DNA of 64,000 nucleotides, from contig NZ_OY780935.1 in assembly GCF_963675965.1 (NCBI RefSeq), positions 1,786,501-1,850,500 on the forward strand, written 5' to 3'. This document shows positions 42,647 through 50,705 of this stretch, piece by piece. Source of the stretch: an uncultured Celeribacter sp. Lineage in GTDB: Bacteria > Pseudomonadota > Alphaproteobacteria > Rhodobacterales > Rhodobacteraceae. The notes beneath the pieces were generated by a model. That model did not search any database, was not told the origin of the DNA, and saw only the letters and a list, made by a program, of their open reading frames with translations. Numbering within the stretch: position 1 is the first letter of the stretch; the number at the start of each line of letters is the position of its first letter. The position numbers and the translations under genes are program-made.

Positions 42647-43594
42647 ATGTCTCTCGACGATCAAAACGTCACAACGCTTTCGGACGCCCTCAAAGCCCAT
42701 ACGGGCCGCTTCACAGACAAGAAATTTGACTGGAAAGCCTTTCCGTCGAACGTGGGCTATGACGAACTCGCCCGCGCCCAAATGCGCTACATCGGAGCTG
42801 GCGGCTCCCCCAAAGTGGGCGACAATAGCACGTTGAAGCCGGACAATTTCACCCTGTCGCTGATCTATAAAGAGCCCGGACGCTATGCGGCCTGTCACAG
42901 CCACGAGATCGAGGAAAGCTTTCTCATCATCAATGGCGCGCTGATCGTCGGCTGGGAAAAAGACGGCGAAGTCGTGGAAGTGAACCTCGGACCGAAAGAC
43001 ATGATCCTGAACGCCCGCGAAATCGGCCACGGTTTCCGTGTCGATGGGGTGGAGCCTGTTCTGATGTCAATCTCTGTCGACGTCGGCAAACCTCTGCCGC
43101 CGGTCTATCATTACCACCCGAAAGACTGCGCACCGGAACTGGCACGGACATTTGGCGCAGAGCCAGGGAAAACACTCAAATACGACCCGAAAGGCGATCA
43201 TCCGCTGCAAAAGCTGATGACCAAATATGTTGTCCGCCATTCCGAACTTGAAACGCATTGGGAGGACGCTGGCTTCACCCGCAAAATCTATTGCGGTCCG
43301 GGCGGCGTCGAAAGCGACACCTGCCGCAAAGAAATGCTTGGGGTGCCTTCCCGCGTCGGTGTAAAAGCCTTCTCCCGCGATGTGGAAGACGCCTTCCTCG
43401 TTCTTGAGGGCTCTCTCATCGTTGGCTGGGAAGAGGACGGCGAGACCGTCGAAATCGAACTGGGGCCGCGTGACCTGGTCAAGACACCGGCCGGCCGCAA
43501 ACACTGGTTCCGCAACAATGGCGCCGGCCACGCGACGGTGTGGTATGTTGTCGGCTCGGCCGAACCGGAAACGGTGAAGTTCGAAAAAGCCTGA
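42647..43594 (+). CDS. Bicupin protein, possible ring-cleaving dioxygenase
   Basis: About 315 residues from ATG 42647, with AGAAGGA upstream. There are two cupin domains (about residues 60-150 and 220-310). The first retains a metal site: CHSHEIEES and a later His in REIGHGF. The second lacks the HxH pair (AFSRDVEDAF) but keeps a His in GRKHWF. The layout resembles gentisate 1,2-dioxygenase-like and related bicupins. A divergent IclR regulator and the nearby aromatic operon suggest a catabolic role. The substrate is unknown. Confidence 0.8.
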   Translation: MSLDDQNVTTLSDALKAHTGRFTDKKFDWKAFPSNVGYDELARAQMRYIGAGGSPKVGDNSTLKPDNFTLSLIYKEPGRYAACHSHEIEESFLIINGALIVGWEKDGEVVEVNLGPKDMILNAREIGHGFRVDGVEPVLMSISVDVGKPLPPVYHYHPKDCAPELARTFGAEPGKTLKYDPKGDHPLQKLMTKYVVRHSELETHWEDAGFTRKIYCGPGGVESDTCRKEMLGVPSRVGVKAFSRDVEDAFLVLEGSLIVGWEEDGETVEIELGPRDLVKTPAGRKHWFRNNGAGHATVWYVVGSAEPETVKFEKA

Positions 43595-43614
43595 TCCCAA
43601 GCATATCAGAGCTT

Positions 43615-43641
43615 CAGTGCCGTAAACGACTTGCGGCACTG
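43615..43641 (+). other. Hairpin after the bicupin gene
   Basis: CAGTGCCG (43615-43622) and CGGCACTG (43634-43641) form a stem with an 11-base loop 20 bases after the bicupin stop. No T-run follows, so termination is uncertain. Confidence 0.4.
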
Positions 43642-43736
43642 ATAAATCACGGGCGTCACCCCCCTCTGCGACAGCGGTGGTGGCTGAGGTGGGGCAGCGT
43701 TTAAGGTGGATCGCATGATGAAAAAGACGATCTACA

Positions 43737-44033
43737 ATGACAACGAGAAAGAACCACTCGCTCGATTTCAAGGCGAAGGTCGCGTTGGAAGCGGTCCGCG
43801 AGGAGATGACGCTGGCGGAACTGTCGAAGAAGTACGGGGTTCACCCGAACATGATCAGCAGCTGGACACGTGCGGCGATTGCCAACATGGCGCAGGCTTT
43901 CGAGCGGGGTAAATCCGATGAGGCTCGCGCTCCGGGGCCGAGATCGAAAAGCTGCAACGCTGGTCTGCGCCGCTATTCTGACCATGATCGCTGGATCCAT
44001 GAGCTAAAGCAACCAACGGCGGTCATGCGGTGA
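43737..44033 (+). pseudogene. IS3-family OrfA remnant
   Basis: The first 65 residues match an IS3 OrfA: HSLDFKAKVALEAVREEMTL, then KKYGVHPNMISSWTRAA. After SDEAR the normal continuation AEIEKLQRW appears in another frame, showing a frameshift, and no orfB follows. The element differs from the larger IS3 copy in this window. No intact terminal repeat is recognisable. Confidence 0.7.
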
Positions 44034-44343
44034 CGCAGCGCCCTGTCCTGTTGAGCAGAGCCAGCAGATCAACCTGGACGGCCCGAAGCCGACCTTAGCC
44101 AGCTTCACCCCTGTTGCCGCGCAGCTTTCCCGAACATGCCTTTCGTGAAATCACGCAGCAAAACCGGAGAGCTGAAGGTCGGCAGTGCGGAACGAAACCG
44201 CCTTTTGGGCACAATGATCGAGAGCTATCTTTCGCCAGCTAAGAGGGAGACTGTTAAGCGACCTTCGATCACATCCAGATGTTCCGACGGGCGTTTGCTG
44301 GGGTGTCACAAACCGGGCAGGAAAGCCCCTGCCCGGCCTTTTG
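44034..44343. other. Intergenic stretch without a supported gene
   Basis: No reading frame here has convincing protein character. It follows the transposase remnant and may include further decayed insertion-sequence DNA. A hairpin at 44313-44336 is listed separately. Confidence 0.5.
44313..44336. terminator. Bidirectional-type hairpin beside the GNAT gene
   Basis: CCGGGCAGG (44313-44321) and CCTGCCCGG (44328-44336) enclose a 6-base loop; CCTTTT follows on the plus strand and TTTG on the minus strand. It lies 8 bases past the acetyltransferase stop, so it most likely terminates that gene. Confidence 0.6.
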
Positions 44344-44796
44344 CTATCCGTTCAGCTGCAACGCGGCGTTCGGGTAGGGATAGCCGAAATCATCCACATC
44401 GCGGCGCGACAATTCGGTGAAACCGAGCGAGCGATAGAAGCTGACAGCCTGTTCGTTGGCTGTATAGACCTCCAGCGAAAGCTTACCCTTTAAGGCCTGG
44501 GCATGTGCGATCAACTTATGGCCGATGCCTTGGCCTTGCCGATCCGGGGCAATGAAGATTCCGCCGATGAAGCTGTCGAGCAGACTGATAAAGCCGACAG
44601 GTTCACCGTCGCAGCAGGCGACCCAAGTCTCTGCTTTCGGCAGGTATTCTTCCTTGATCAGTTTGCGTTGTTCCACAAGCCTGGGCTCACCAATGAATGG
44701 ATGCGCCTTCATGGATGCGTCAAACCAGATATTTGACAGTTTTTCGGTATCCGCTGCCCCATCAAAGGGCCGGATCACTAAGGGTTGGTTCTTCAT
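44344..44796 (-). CDS. GNAT-family N-acetyltransferase
   Basis: About 150 residues from ATG 44796, with TGGAG upstream. The acetyl-CoA site is in GGIFIAPDRQGQGIGHKLIAHA (Q/RxxGxG/A). The C-terminus EVYTANEQAVSFYRSLGF is typical of YjaB/PhnO-like GNATs. The acceptor is unknown. It stands alone, with a hairpin after it. Confidence 0.88.
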   Translation of the reverse strand: MKNQPLVIRPFDGAADTEKLSNIWFDASMKAHPFIGEPRLVEQRKLIKEEYLPKAETWVACCDGEPVGFISLLDSFIGGIFIAPDRQGQGIGHKLIAHAQALKGKLSLEVYTANEQAVSFYRSLGFTELSRRDVDDFGYPYPNAALQLNG

Positions 44797-45077
44797 GAGA
44801 ACTCCAGAGAAATTATGCAAAAAGGTCCAGCACATCATATGTGCCGAGCGAAGCCGCTACCCGCGGTTCAATTGAGGCCTCTGTGCATAAGTCTCCTTCT
44901 GTGATCGGTCCCGTTTTTAGGCCAGAGGCCCAATAGGGTCAATAACCGCTTCGGGCATATTTTGTTGAGAAACTCTTCCTTGAGTGTCGATCGGCGCAAA
45001 CGGCCCGGACCTGCCGTTAAGCAATTGATACATCACCACAGCGCAGCACACGAATACGGTCGTTGCCCGGACTAAAA

Positions 45078-45092
45078 GTTCCCTTTATGTTC
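45078..45092 (+). promoter_or_regulatory. LexA box (GTTC-N7-GTTC)
   Basis: GTTC at 45078-45081 and GTTC at 45089-45092 with seven bases between them match the alphaproteobacterial SOS box exactly. It lies directly before imuA, a standard LexA target. The box ends only 7 bases before the imuA ATG. Confidence 0.85.
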
Positions 45093-45099
45093 CTGCTTT

Positions 45100-45678
45100 A
45101 TGCGAGTCGATCTCCGAAACCTCTTTCCCTTGCGCCCCGCCCGCGTCCATGAGGCTTGCGGGCCTGTTGCGATGAGCTTTGCAGCCATGTCGGTGCAGAG
45201 CGGGGTGCTCTGGATTCGCGAGGGCTGGCTCAGCGATATGATCACGCCCCAAGGGCTCCTGGGCTATCTTGATCCCGCGAGGCTCCTACTGGCCCGCCCT
45301 AAGGACCAGATCGACGCCTTGGCCGTGGCTGAGGAAGCACTGAAAGACGGTGTGCTGCCCCATGTCATCCTCGAAATCACCCGTCCGCTCGATCTGCGCG
45401 AGGGGCGGCGACTGCAACTGGCAGCTAAGGCGGGTGGCACTACGGGGCTTTGCATCATTCCCGAAGGCATGGGGTCGAACGCCGCTGAAACCCGCTGGCG
45501 CGTGAGTCCGATTTTCGATGCAGCAGAGCAAGACTCGACTCTCATGCGTTGGGAAATTATTAAGAACAAATCGGGAACAATTGGAGCCTGGAATGTTCGA
45601 TGGGATCAGAAAACGCGTCGTGTGCATGTGGTTTCCGCGGTTGGCGAGCGACCGGGTTCTGCGCGCGCACCCTCTTGA
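45100..45678 (+). CDS. imuA: ImuA, SOS mutagenesis accessory protein
   Basis: A 192-residue RecA-like protein lacking a recognisable Walker A, as expected for ImuA. The N-terminal LRPARVHEACGPVAMSFAAM is the family hallmark. ImuA works with ImuB and DnaE2 (ImuC) in translesion synthesis. ATG 45100 keeps that conserved segment but leaves only 7 bases after the LexA box, implying a leaderless or very short 5' end. It overlaps imuB by 86 bases in another frame. Confidence 0.85.
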   Translation: MRVDLRNLFPLRPARVHEACGPVAMSFAAMSVQSGVLWIREGWLSDMITPQGLLGYLDPARLLLARPKDQIDALAVAEEALKDGVLPHVILEITRPLDLREGRRLQLAAKAGGTTGLCIIPEGMGSNAAETRWRVSPIFDAAEQDSTLMRWEIIKNKSGTIGAWNVRWDQKTRRVHVVSAVGERPGSARAPS

Positions 45679-47071
45679 AGCCCCCTTCGCGATCACGCTC
45701 AAGTCGAACAACACCGAACGGATCTATTGCCTCAACGAGACCGCCGAACGGCTCGGCCTGACGCACGGCATGAGCTTTGCCGACGCCCGCGCCTTTTGTC
45801 CCGATTTGATAAGCCAGCCCGCGCGGCCCGATCTCGATGCGCGGTTTCTCGCCATGCTGCGTCGATGGGCAACGCGCTATTGTCCTTGGGTGGGTCGCGA
45901 TGGCACGGACGGGTTGGTTTTGGATGTCACCGGCTCCACGCATCTTTGGGGCGGTGAGGCAGAGATGCTCGCGGAGATTCGAGCCCGTGCGATGCGGTCA
46001 GGCCTGACACTTCGTCTGGGATGTGCGGAGACTCGCGGCGCTGCCTGGGCTTTTGCGCATTACGGGTCCTATCAGAAAGGCGCCGTGCCTTCGCTCGAAA
46101 GCCTCCCTGTCGCGGCCCTTCGCCTCGCTCCCGATACCGTCACCGCGCTCGAGCGTCTGGGCCTTAGAACCATCGGCGATCTCGCCTCAGCCGCCCGCGC
46201 ACCTCTTGCGCGCCGTTTCGGCCCAGAGCTTATGCTGCGCCTTGATCAGGCTATGGGGCATGTGCCTGAACCAGTCACCCCCGACCGCGATCCGCCCACC
46301 TATGCGACGCGCATGAGCCTGCCCGAACCCATCGGGCTTGCCGAGGACGTCATGGGCATCATCACGCATTTGCTCGCCCCGCTCTGCGCCAAACTCGACG
46401 CACATGACATGGGGGCACGCAAACTCACCCTCACGCTCCGCCGCGTTGATCAGGGCAGCCAACAAGTTGAGCTGCGCCTCGCCGCGCCCATGCGCGATCC
46501 GCACCGCATCCTGCCGCTCTTCGAGCGCGGCGTGGGCGAGATGGAGGCGGGCTTCGGCATCGACCAGATCCGTCTGGAAGCCACACAGGTCGAACCTTTG
46601 GCGGCGCAACAGATCGGGGGGCAGATCGGCGGACAGGATCACGCCCCCGATCGTCTCGACGATCTCATCACCCGCATCGGCACGCGCATCGGCCTCGACA
46701 ACGTGCAGCGCTATCTGCCCGCTGACAGCCACATTCCCGCGCGCGCTTTTCTCATCGCCCCCGCCGCCTACAGTGGCCCTGACAGCAGCTGGTCTACGCT
46801 CCGCCCACGCCCCCTCCGGCTCTTTCCCCCCGAGCCAATTGCGGGCCACAGTCCAACCCCGCCCGACCGCTTTCGCTGGCGACGTATAACGTTCACCACA
46901 GGGCGCGCCATCGGCCCCGAACGCATCGCACCCGAATGGTGGATCGAGGACGAGGCATGGCGCACGGGCCTGCGCGATTACTGGAAGGTGGACACGCGCG
47001 AAGGGCGTCGCCTCTGGCTGTTCTACACGCCACAAAGTCCCGGTTGGTGCGTCGAAGGGGAATTCGTATGA
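45593..47071 (+). CDS. imuB: ImuB, inactive Y-family polymerase
   Basis: About 492 residues from ATG 45593 (GGAG upstream). Y-family palm and fingers (CMWFPRLASDRVLRA, LDVTGSTHLWGG, GCAETRGAAWAFAHYG) lack the catalytic acidic residues, as in known ImuB. Helix-hairpin-helix and little-finger regions follow. ImuB connects the beta clamp, ImuA and DnaE2. Its stop overlaps the dnaE2 start by ATGA. Confidence 0.9.
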   Translation: MFDGIRKRVVCMWFPRLASDRVLRAHPLEAPFAITLKSNNTERIYCLNETAERLGLTHGMSFADARAFCPDLISQPARPDLDARFLAMLRRWATRYCPWVGRDGTDGLVLDVTGSTHLWGGEAEMLAEIRARAMRSGLTLRLGCAETRGAAWAFAHYGSYQKGAVPSLESLPVAALRLAPDTVTALERLGLRTIGDLASAARAPLARRFGPELMLRLDQAMGHVPEPVTPDRDPPTYATRMSLPEPIGLAEDVMGIITHLLAPLCAKLDAHDMGARKLTLTLRRVDQGSQQVELRLAAPMRDPHRILPLFERGVGEMEAGFGIDQIRLEATQVEPLAAQQIGGQIGGQDHAPDRLDDLITRIGTRIGLDNVQRYLPADSHIPARAFLIAPAAYSGPDSSWSTLRPRPLRLFPPEPIAGHSPTPPDRFRWRRITFTTGRAIGPERIAPEWWIEDEAWRTGLRDYWKVDTREGRRLWLFYTPQSPGWCVEGEFV

Positions 47072-50000
47072 CCCTCCTTGACTGTGAAAATATGCCTGCG
47101 CCGCCCGACCGTTACGCCGAGCTTTGCATTACCTCGAATTTTACCTTTCTCACCGGGGCGTCGCATCCCGAGGAGCTGATGCTGCGCGCCGCAGAGCTGG
47201 GCCTAGAGGCCATCGCGATCACCGACCGCAACACACTTGCGGGCGTGGTGCGGGCTTATTCAGCGCTCAAAACGCTCCGGGACGAGGCGGCCGAACAGCT
47301 CCGTGTGCGCTCGTCGCATCAGGTCGATCCCTGTTCGCGACAGGAATTCGGCTCTCCTGTCGATTTGCCCCATCCTGCCGCCCCGAAAATGCCGAAACTG
47401 ATCGTCGGCAGCCGGCTTGTGCTGCGTGATTGTCCCCTGGAATGGCTGGCACTGCCCACGGATCGCGCCGCCTATCATCGCCTGTCCCGGCTTTTGACGC
47501 TGGGCAAGCGGCGGGCAGACAAGGCCGAATGTCATCTTGACCTGCGGGATCTTGAGGCGGGCTGTCAGGGCATGATCCTCATCGCCCTGCCACCCAAGGA
47601 TCTGTCCTGCGCTCAACCGGTCCTTCAAAGCCTGCAGCGCCGCTATCCCGGTCAGGTCTTTTTGGGGGCCGCGCCGCGTTATGATGGCTCTGATCAGGCG
47701 TGGTTCGACGCCTGCGCCGCGCTGGCGCTGCGCTGTTCAACGCCCATGGTGGCGGTGGGGGATGTTCTCATGCATCACGGACGGCGGCGCAGGCTGGCCG
47801 ATGTGCTGACCTGTCTGCGCGAAGGGCTGACCATCGACCGCATCGGCACCCGCGCGCTGCCCAATGCCGAACGCCGGCTCAAAGGCGCCTCTGACATGGC
47901 CCGGCTCTATCGCAACCATCCGGCAGCACTCAAACGTACGCTGGAGATCGCCGCGCGCTGCGGGTTCGATCTGTCCGAGCTGAGTTACGAATACCCCGAC
48001 GAAATGTCGGAGGGCGAAGCACCGCAGGACCGGCTGGACCGACTGGCGCGCGAGGGGCTGCATCGTCGCTATCCGGAGGGTGCAACCGAACGCGTGCATC
48101 AGTTGATGGGCAAGGAACTGTCCCTGATCGGCGAACTGGGTTACGCCCCCTATTTCCTCACCGTGCATGACATCGTGCAGGAGGCGCGCTCGCGCGGCAT
48201 TCTCTGTCAGGGGCGTGGCTCGGCGGCCAATTCTATCCTCTGCTACCTCCTCGGCATCACCGACGTGTCGCCCGACATGATCGGTATGGTGTTCGAGCGC
48301 TTCATCTCCCGTCACCGGGGCGAACCGCCCGATATTGACGTGGATTTCGAACACGAACGCCGCGAGGAGGTGATTCAGTGGATCTATGAGAAATACGGTC
48401 GCCACCGCGCCGGTCTCTGTGCCACCGTGATCCATTTCCGCACCCGCGCCGCGATCCGTGAGGTCGGCAAGGTCATGGGCCTGTCCCAAGACCTCACCGC
48501 GCGGCTGTCTGGCGACATCTGGGGCATGTCGAATGACGGGCCGGATATGGACCGGGTGCGGGCGCTGGGGATTGACCCGGCAGACCGGCGGCTGGCGCAG
48601 ACGATAGACCTCATCGGCGAGATCATCGGTTTCCCGCGCCATCTGAGCCAGCACGTCGGTGGCTTTATCATCACGCGCGGGCGTCTGGACGAGCTTTGCC
48701 CCATCGAGAACGCGGCGATGGAGAACCGCACGGTGATCGAATGGGACAAGGACGATATCGATGCGCTGGGTATCCTCAAGGTCGATGTTCTGAGTCTCGG
48801 GATGCTCACATGCCTGCGCAAAAGCTTCGATCTTTTGGACGCGCATGAAAAGACCCGGCTCACCCTCGACACGGTGCCCCAAGAGGACCGCGCAACCTAT
48901 GAGATGCTGCAACGCGCTGATGCGGTGGGGGTGTTTCAGGTCGAAAGCCGGGCGCAGATGAATTTCCTGCCACGAATGAAACCCGCCACGTTTTATGATC
49001 TGGTGATTGAGGTCGCCATTGTACGTCCCGGTCCCATTCAGGGCGGCATGGTCAAACCTTATATCCGGCGGCGTCAGGGGCTTGAGGCCCCCGAACCCTT
49101 TGGTCCTGCGCTGGAAGAGGTCACGCGCAAGACATTGGGTGTGCCGCTGTTTCAGGAACAGGCGATGCAGATCGCCGTTGTGGGCGCGGATTACAGTGCC
49201 GAAGAGGCTGACAAGCTGCGGCGCTCGCTGGCGTCTTTCCGGCGCATGGGCACCATCGGCGAGCACCGCGACCGTTTCGTGCGCGGCATGAGGCGCAATG
49301 GCTACAACCAAGAGATCGCAGAGGCCTGTTTCGGCCAGATTGAGGGCTTCGCCGATTACGGGTTCCCCGAAAGCCACGCGGCGGCCTTTGCCATGCTGAC
49401 CTATGTGTCGTCCTGGCTCAAATGCCACCATCCTGCGGTCTTTGCCTGCGCATTGCTCAATTCCCAGCCGATGGGCTTTTACGCCCCGGCCCAGATCGTG
49501 CGCGATGTCCGCGAGCATGGCGTCGAGGTGCGCCCCGTTTGCGTGAACCATTCGGAGTGGGACAACCTGTTGGAACGCCGCGCGGACGGAGCACTGGCGC
49601 TACGTCTCGGGTTTCGCCAGATCAAAGGCTTTCGCGAAGAGGACGCGGGTTGGATCGTGGCCGCGCGCGGCAATGGCTATCAAGACCCGGAGAGCGTCTG
49701 GCTGCGCGCGGGCGTCGCCCCCTCGGTTCTCGAACGGTTGGCCGAGGCGGATGCCTTCATCGGCATGGGGCTGACGCGGCGCGACGCACTATGGCAGGTC
49801 CGCGCCATTCGCGACCCGAAACCGCTGCCGCTGTTCTCTGATCCTCTCGATGGCGAGGGCATTCGCGAACCCGATGTGATCCTGCCGAACATGCATCTGG
49901 GGGAAGAAGTGGTCGAGGATTACGTCGCACTGCGCCTGACACTCCGCGCCCATCCGATGGAGCTTTTGCGCCCGACGATCCCAAACCTGACGCCGCACGA

Positions 50001-50415
50001 TCGCCTCCCTGTCGCGCCGCTCATCCGCACTTCGGTCTGTGGCCTCGTGATCACCCGACAACGCCCCGGCACTGCATCGGGCGTGATTTTTCTGACGCTG
50101 GAGGACGAAACCGGCGTGTCAAATGTGGTGGTCTGGCCCAAGGTCTACGAGCGTTTCCGCCGCATCGTTATGGGCGGGCGGCTCTTGCGTGTCACCGGGC
50201 GGTTGGAGCGCGAAGGCATCGTCGTCCACCTCATCGCCGATCACATCGAAGACCTGTCGCACAAGCTCTCGGAGCTGGGCCATCCGCTCGACGACGCCAT
50301 CGGCATCACGCAGCCCCAAGCCGACGACGCGCCACGGCCACCGCGCTATCCGCCCCGCGCCAGACATCCGAGGGAGCAAGCCAAGCGGCTGTTCCCGAGC
50401 CGGGATTTCCATTGA
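47068..50415 (+). CDS. dnaE2: Error-prone DNA polymerase DnaE2 (ImuC)
   Basis: About 1115 residues. The PHP domain starts at YAELCITSNFTFLTGASHPE, with the first metal His absent as in other DnaE2 proteins of this group. The polymerase active site PPDIDVDFEHERREEV is intact. QGRGSAANSILCYLLG and the helix-hairpin-helix region follow, and an OB-fold (VCGLVITRQRPGT) lies near the C-terminus. It performs translesion synthesis during the SOS response. Start ATG 47068 overlaps the imuB stop. Confidence 0.94.
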   Translation: MTLLDCENMPAPPDRYAELCITSNFTFLTGASHPEELMLRAAELGLEAIAITDRNTLAGVVRAYSALKTLRDEAAEQLRVRSSHQVDPCSRQEFGSPVDLPHPAAPKMPKLIVGSRLVLRDCPLEWLALPTDRAAYHRLSRLLTLGKRRADKAECHLDLRDLEAGCQGMILIALPPKDLSCAQPVLQSLQRRYPGQVFLGAAPRYDGSDQAWFDACAALALRCSTPMVAVGDVLMHHGRRRRLADVLTCLREGLTIDRIGTRALPNAERRLKGASDMARLYRNHPAALKRTLEIAARCGFDLSELSYEYPDEMSEGEAPQDRLDRLAREGLHRRYPEGATERVHQLMGKELSLIGELGYAPYFLTVHDIVQEARSRGILCQGRGSAANSILCYLLGITDVSPDMIGMVFERFISRHRGEPPDIDVDFEHERREEVIQWIYEKYGRHRAGLCATVIHFRTRAAIREVGKVMGLSQDLTARLSGDIWGMSNDGPDMDRVRALGIDPADRRLAQTIDLIGEIIGFPRHLSQHVGGFIITRGRLDELCPIENAAMENRTVIEWDKDDIDALGILKVDVLSLGMLTCLRKSFDLLDAHEKTRLTLDTVPQEDRATYEMLQRADAVGVFQVESRAQMNFLPRMKPATFYDLVIEVAIVRPGPIQGGMVKPYIRRRQGLEAPEPFGPALEEVTRKTLGVPLFQEQAMQIAVVGADYSAEEADKLRRSLASFRRMGTIGEHRDRFVRGMRRNGYNQEIAEACFGQIEGFADYGFPESHAAAFAMLTYVSSWLKCHHPAVFACALLNSQPMGFYAPAQIVRDVREHGVEVRPVCVNHSEWDNLLERRADGALALRLGFRQIKGFREEDAGWIVAARGNGYQDPESVWLRAGVAPSVLERLAEADAFIGMGLTRRDALWQVRAIRDPKPLPLFSDPLDGEGIREPDVILPNMHLGEEVVEDYVALRLTLRAHPMELLRPTIPNLTPHDRLPVAPLIRTSVCGLVITRQRPGTASGVIFLTLEDETGVSNVVVWPKVYERFRRIVMGGRLLRVTGRLEREGIVVHLIADHIEDLSHKLSELGHPLDDAIGITQPQADDAPRPPRYPPRARHPREQAKRLFPSRDFH

Positions 50416-50670
50416 GAAGGGGAAAGGCTGCGACGACGTGTCAGACAACTGCAGGCAGGTTCGGCCTCACCCCGCTGCAAAAGCGTGACGGCCTCTTCGG
50501 TGTGACGCCCGCCCAAACAGAGACCAGACACAAAAGATCCCAGACCTTCCAGAGGATCAGTGCCAGAGCGGCGACGGACAGAGTAAAAAGTACCCAGATC
50601 ACGGGGCCGTCGGAGATCAGGAAGTGAAACGTATCAGACCTATACGGCAGACGTCATCCAGATCAGGAAA

Positions 50671-50699
50671 CGGGCGCGCCAGCCAAACCGGTGCGCCCG
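50671..50699 (-). terminator. Hairpin after the copper-receptor gene
   Basis: CGGGCGC (50671-50677) and GCGCCCG (50693-50699) bracket a 15-base loop and lie 7 bases past the receptor stop. On the minus strand TTTCCT follows. This is a plausible but weak intrinsic terminator. Confidence 0.45.
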
Positions 50700-50705
50700 C
50701 AAGGA

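Noticed and set aside
44136..44420. 94-codon plus-strand frame after the transposase remnant
   Set aside because: Basic, low-information translation, no ribosome site, and it runs through the terminator hairpin into the GNAT gene.
47737..49551. 604-codon minus-strand open frame antisense to dnaE2
   Set aside because: It is a shadow created by GC-rich codon bias; it lacks any domain pattern, and the plus strand encodes a full DnaE2.
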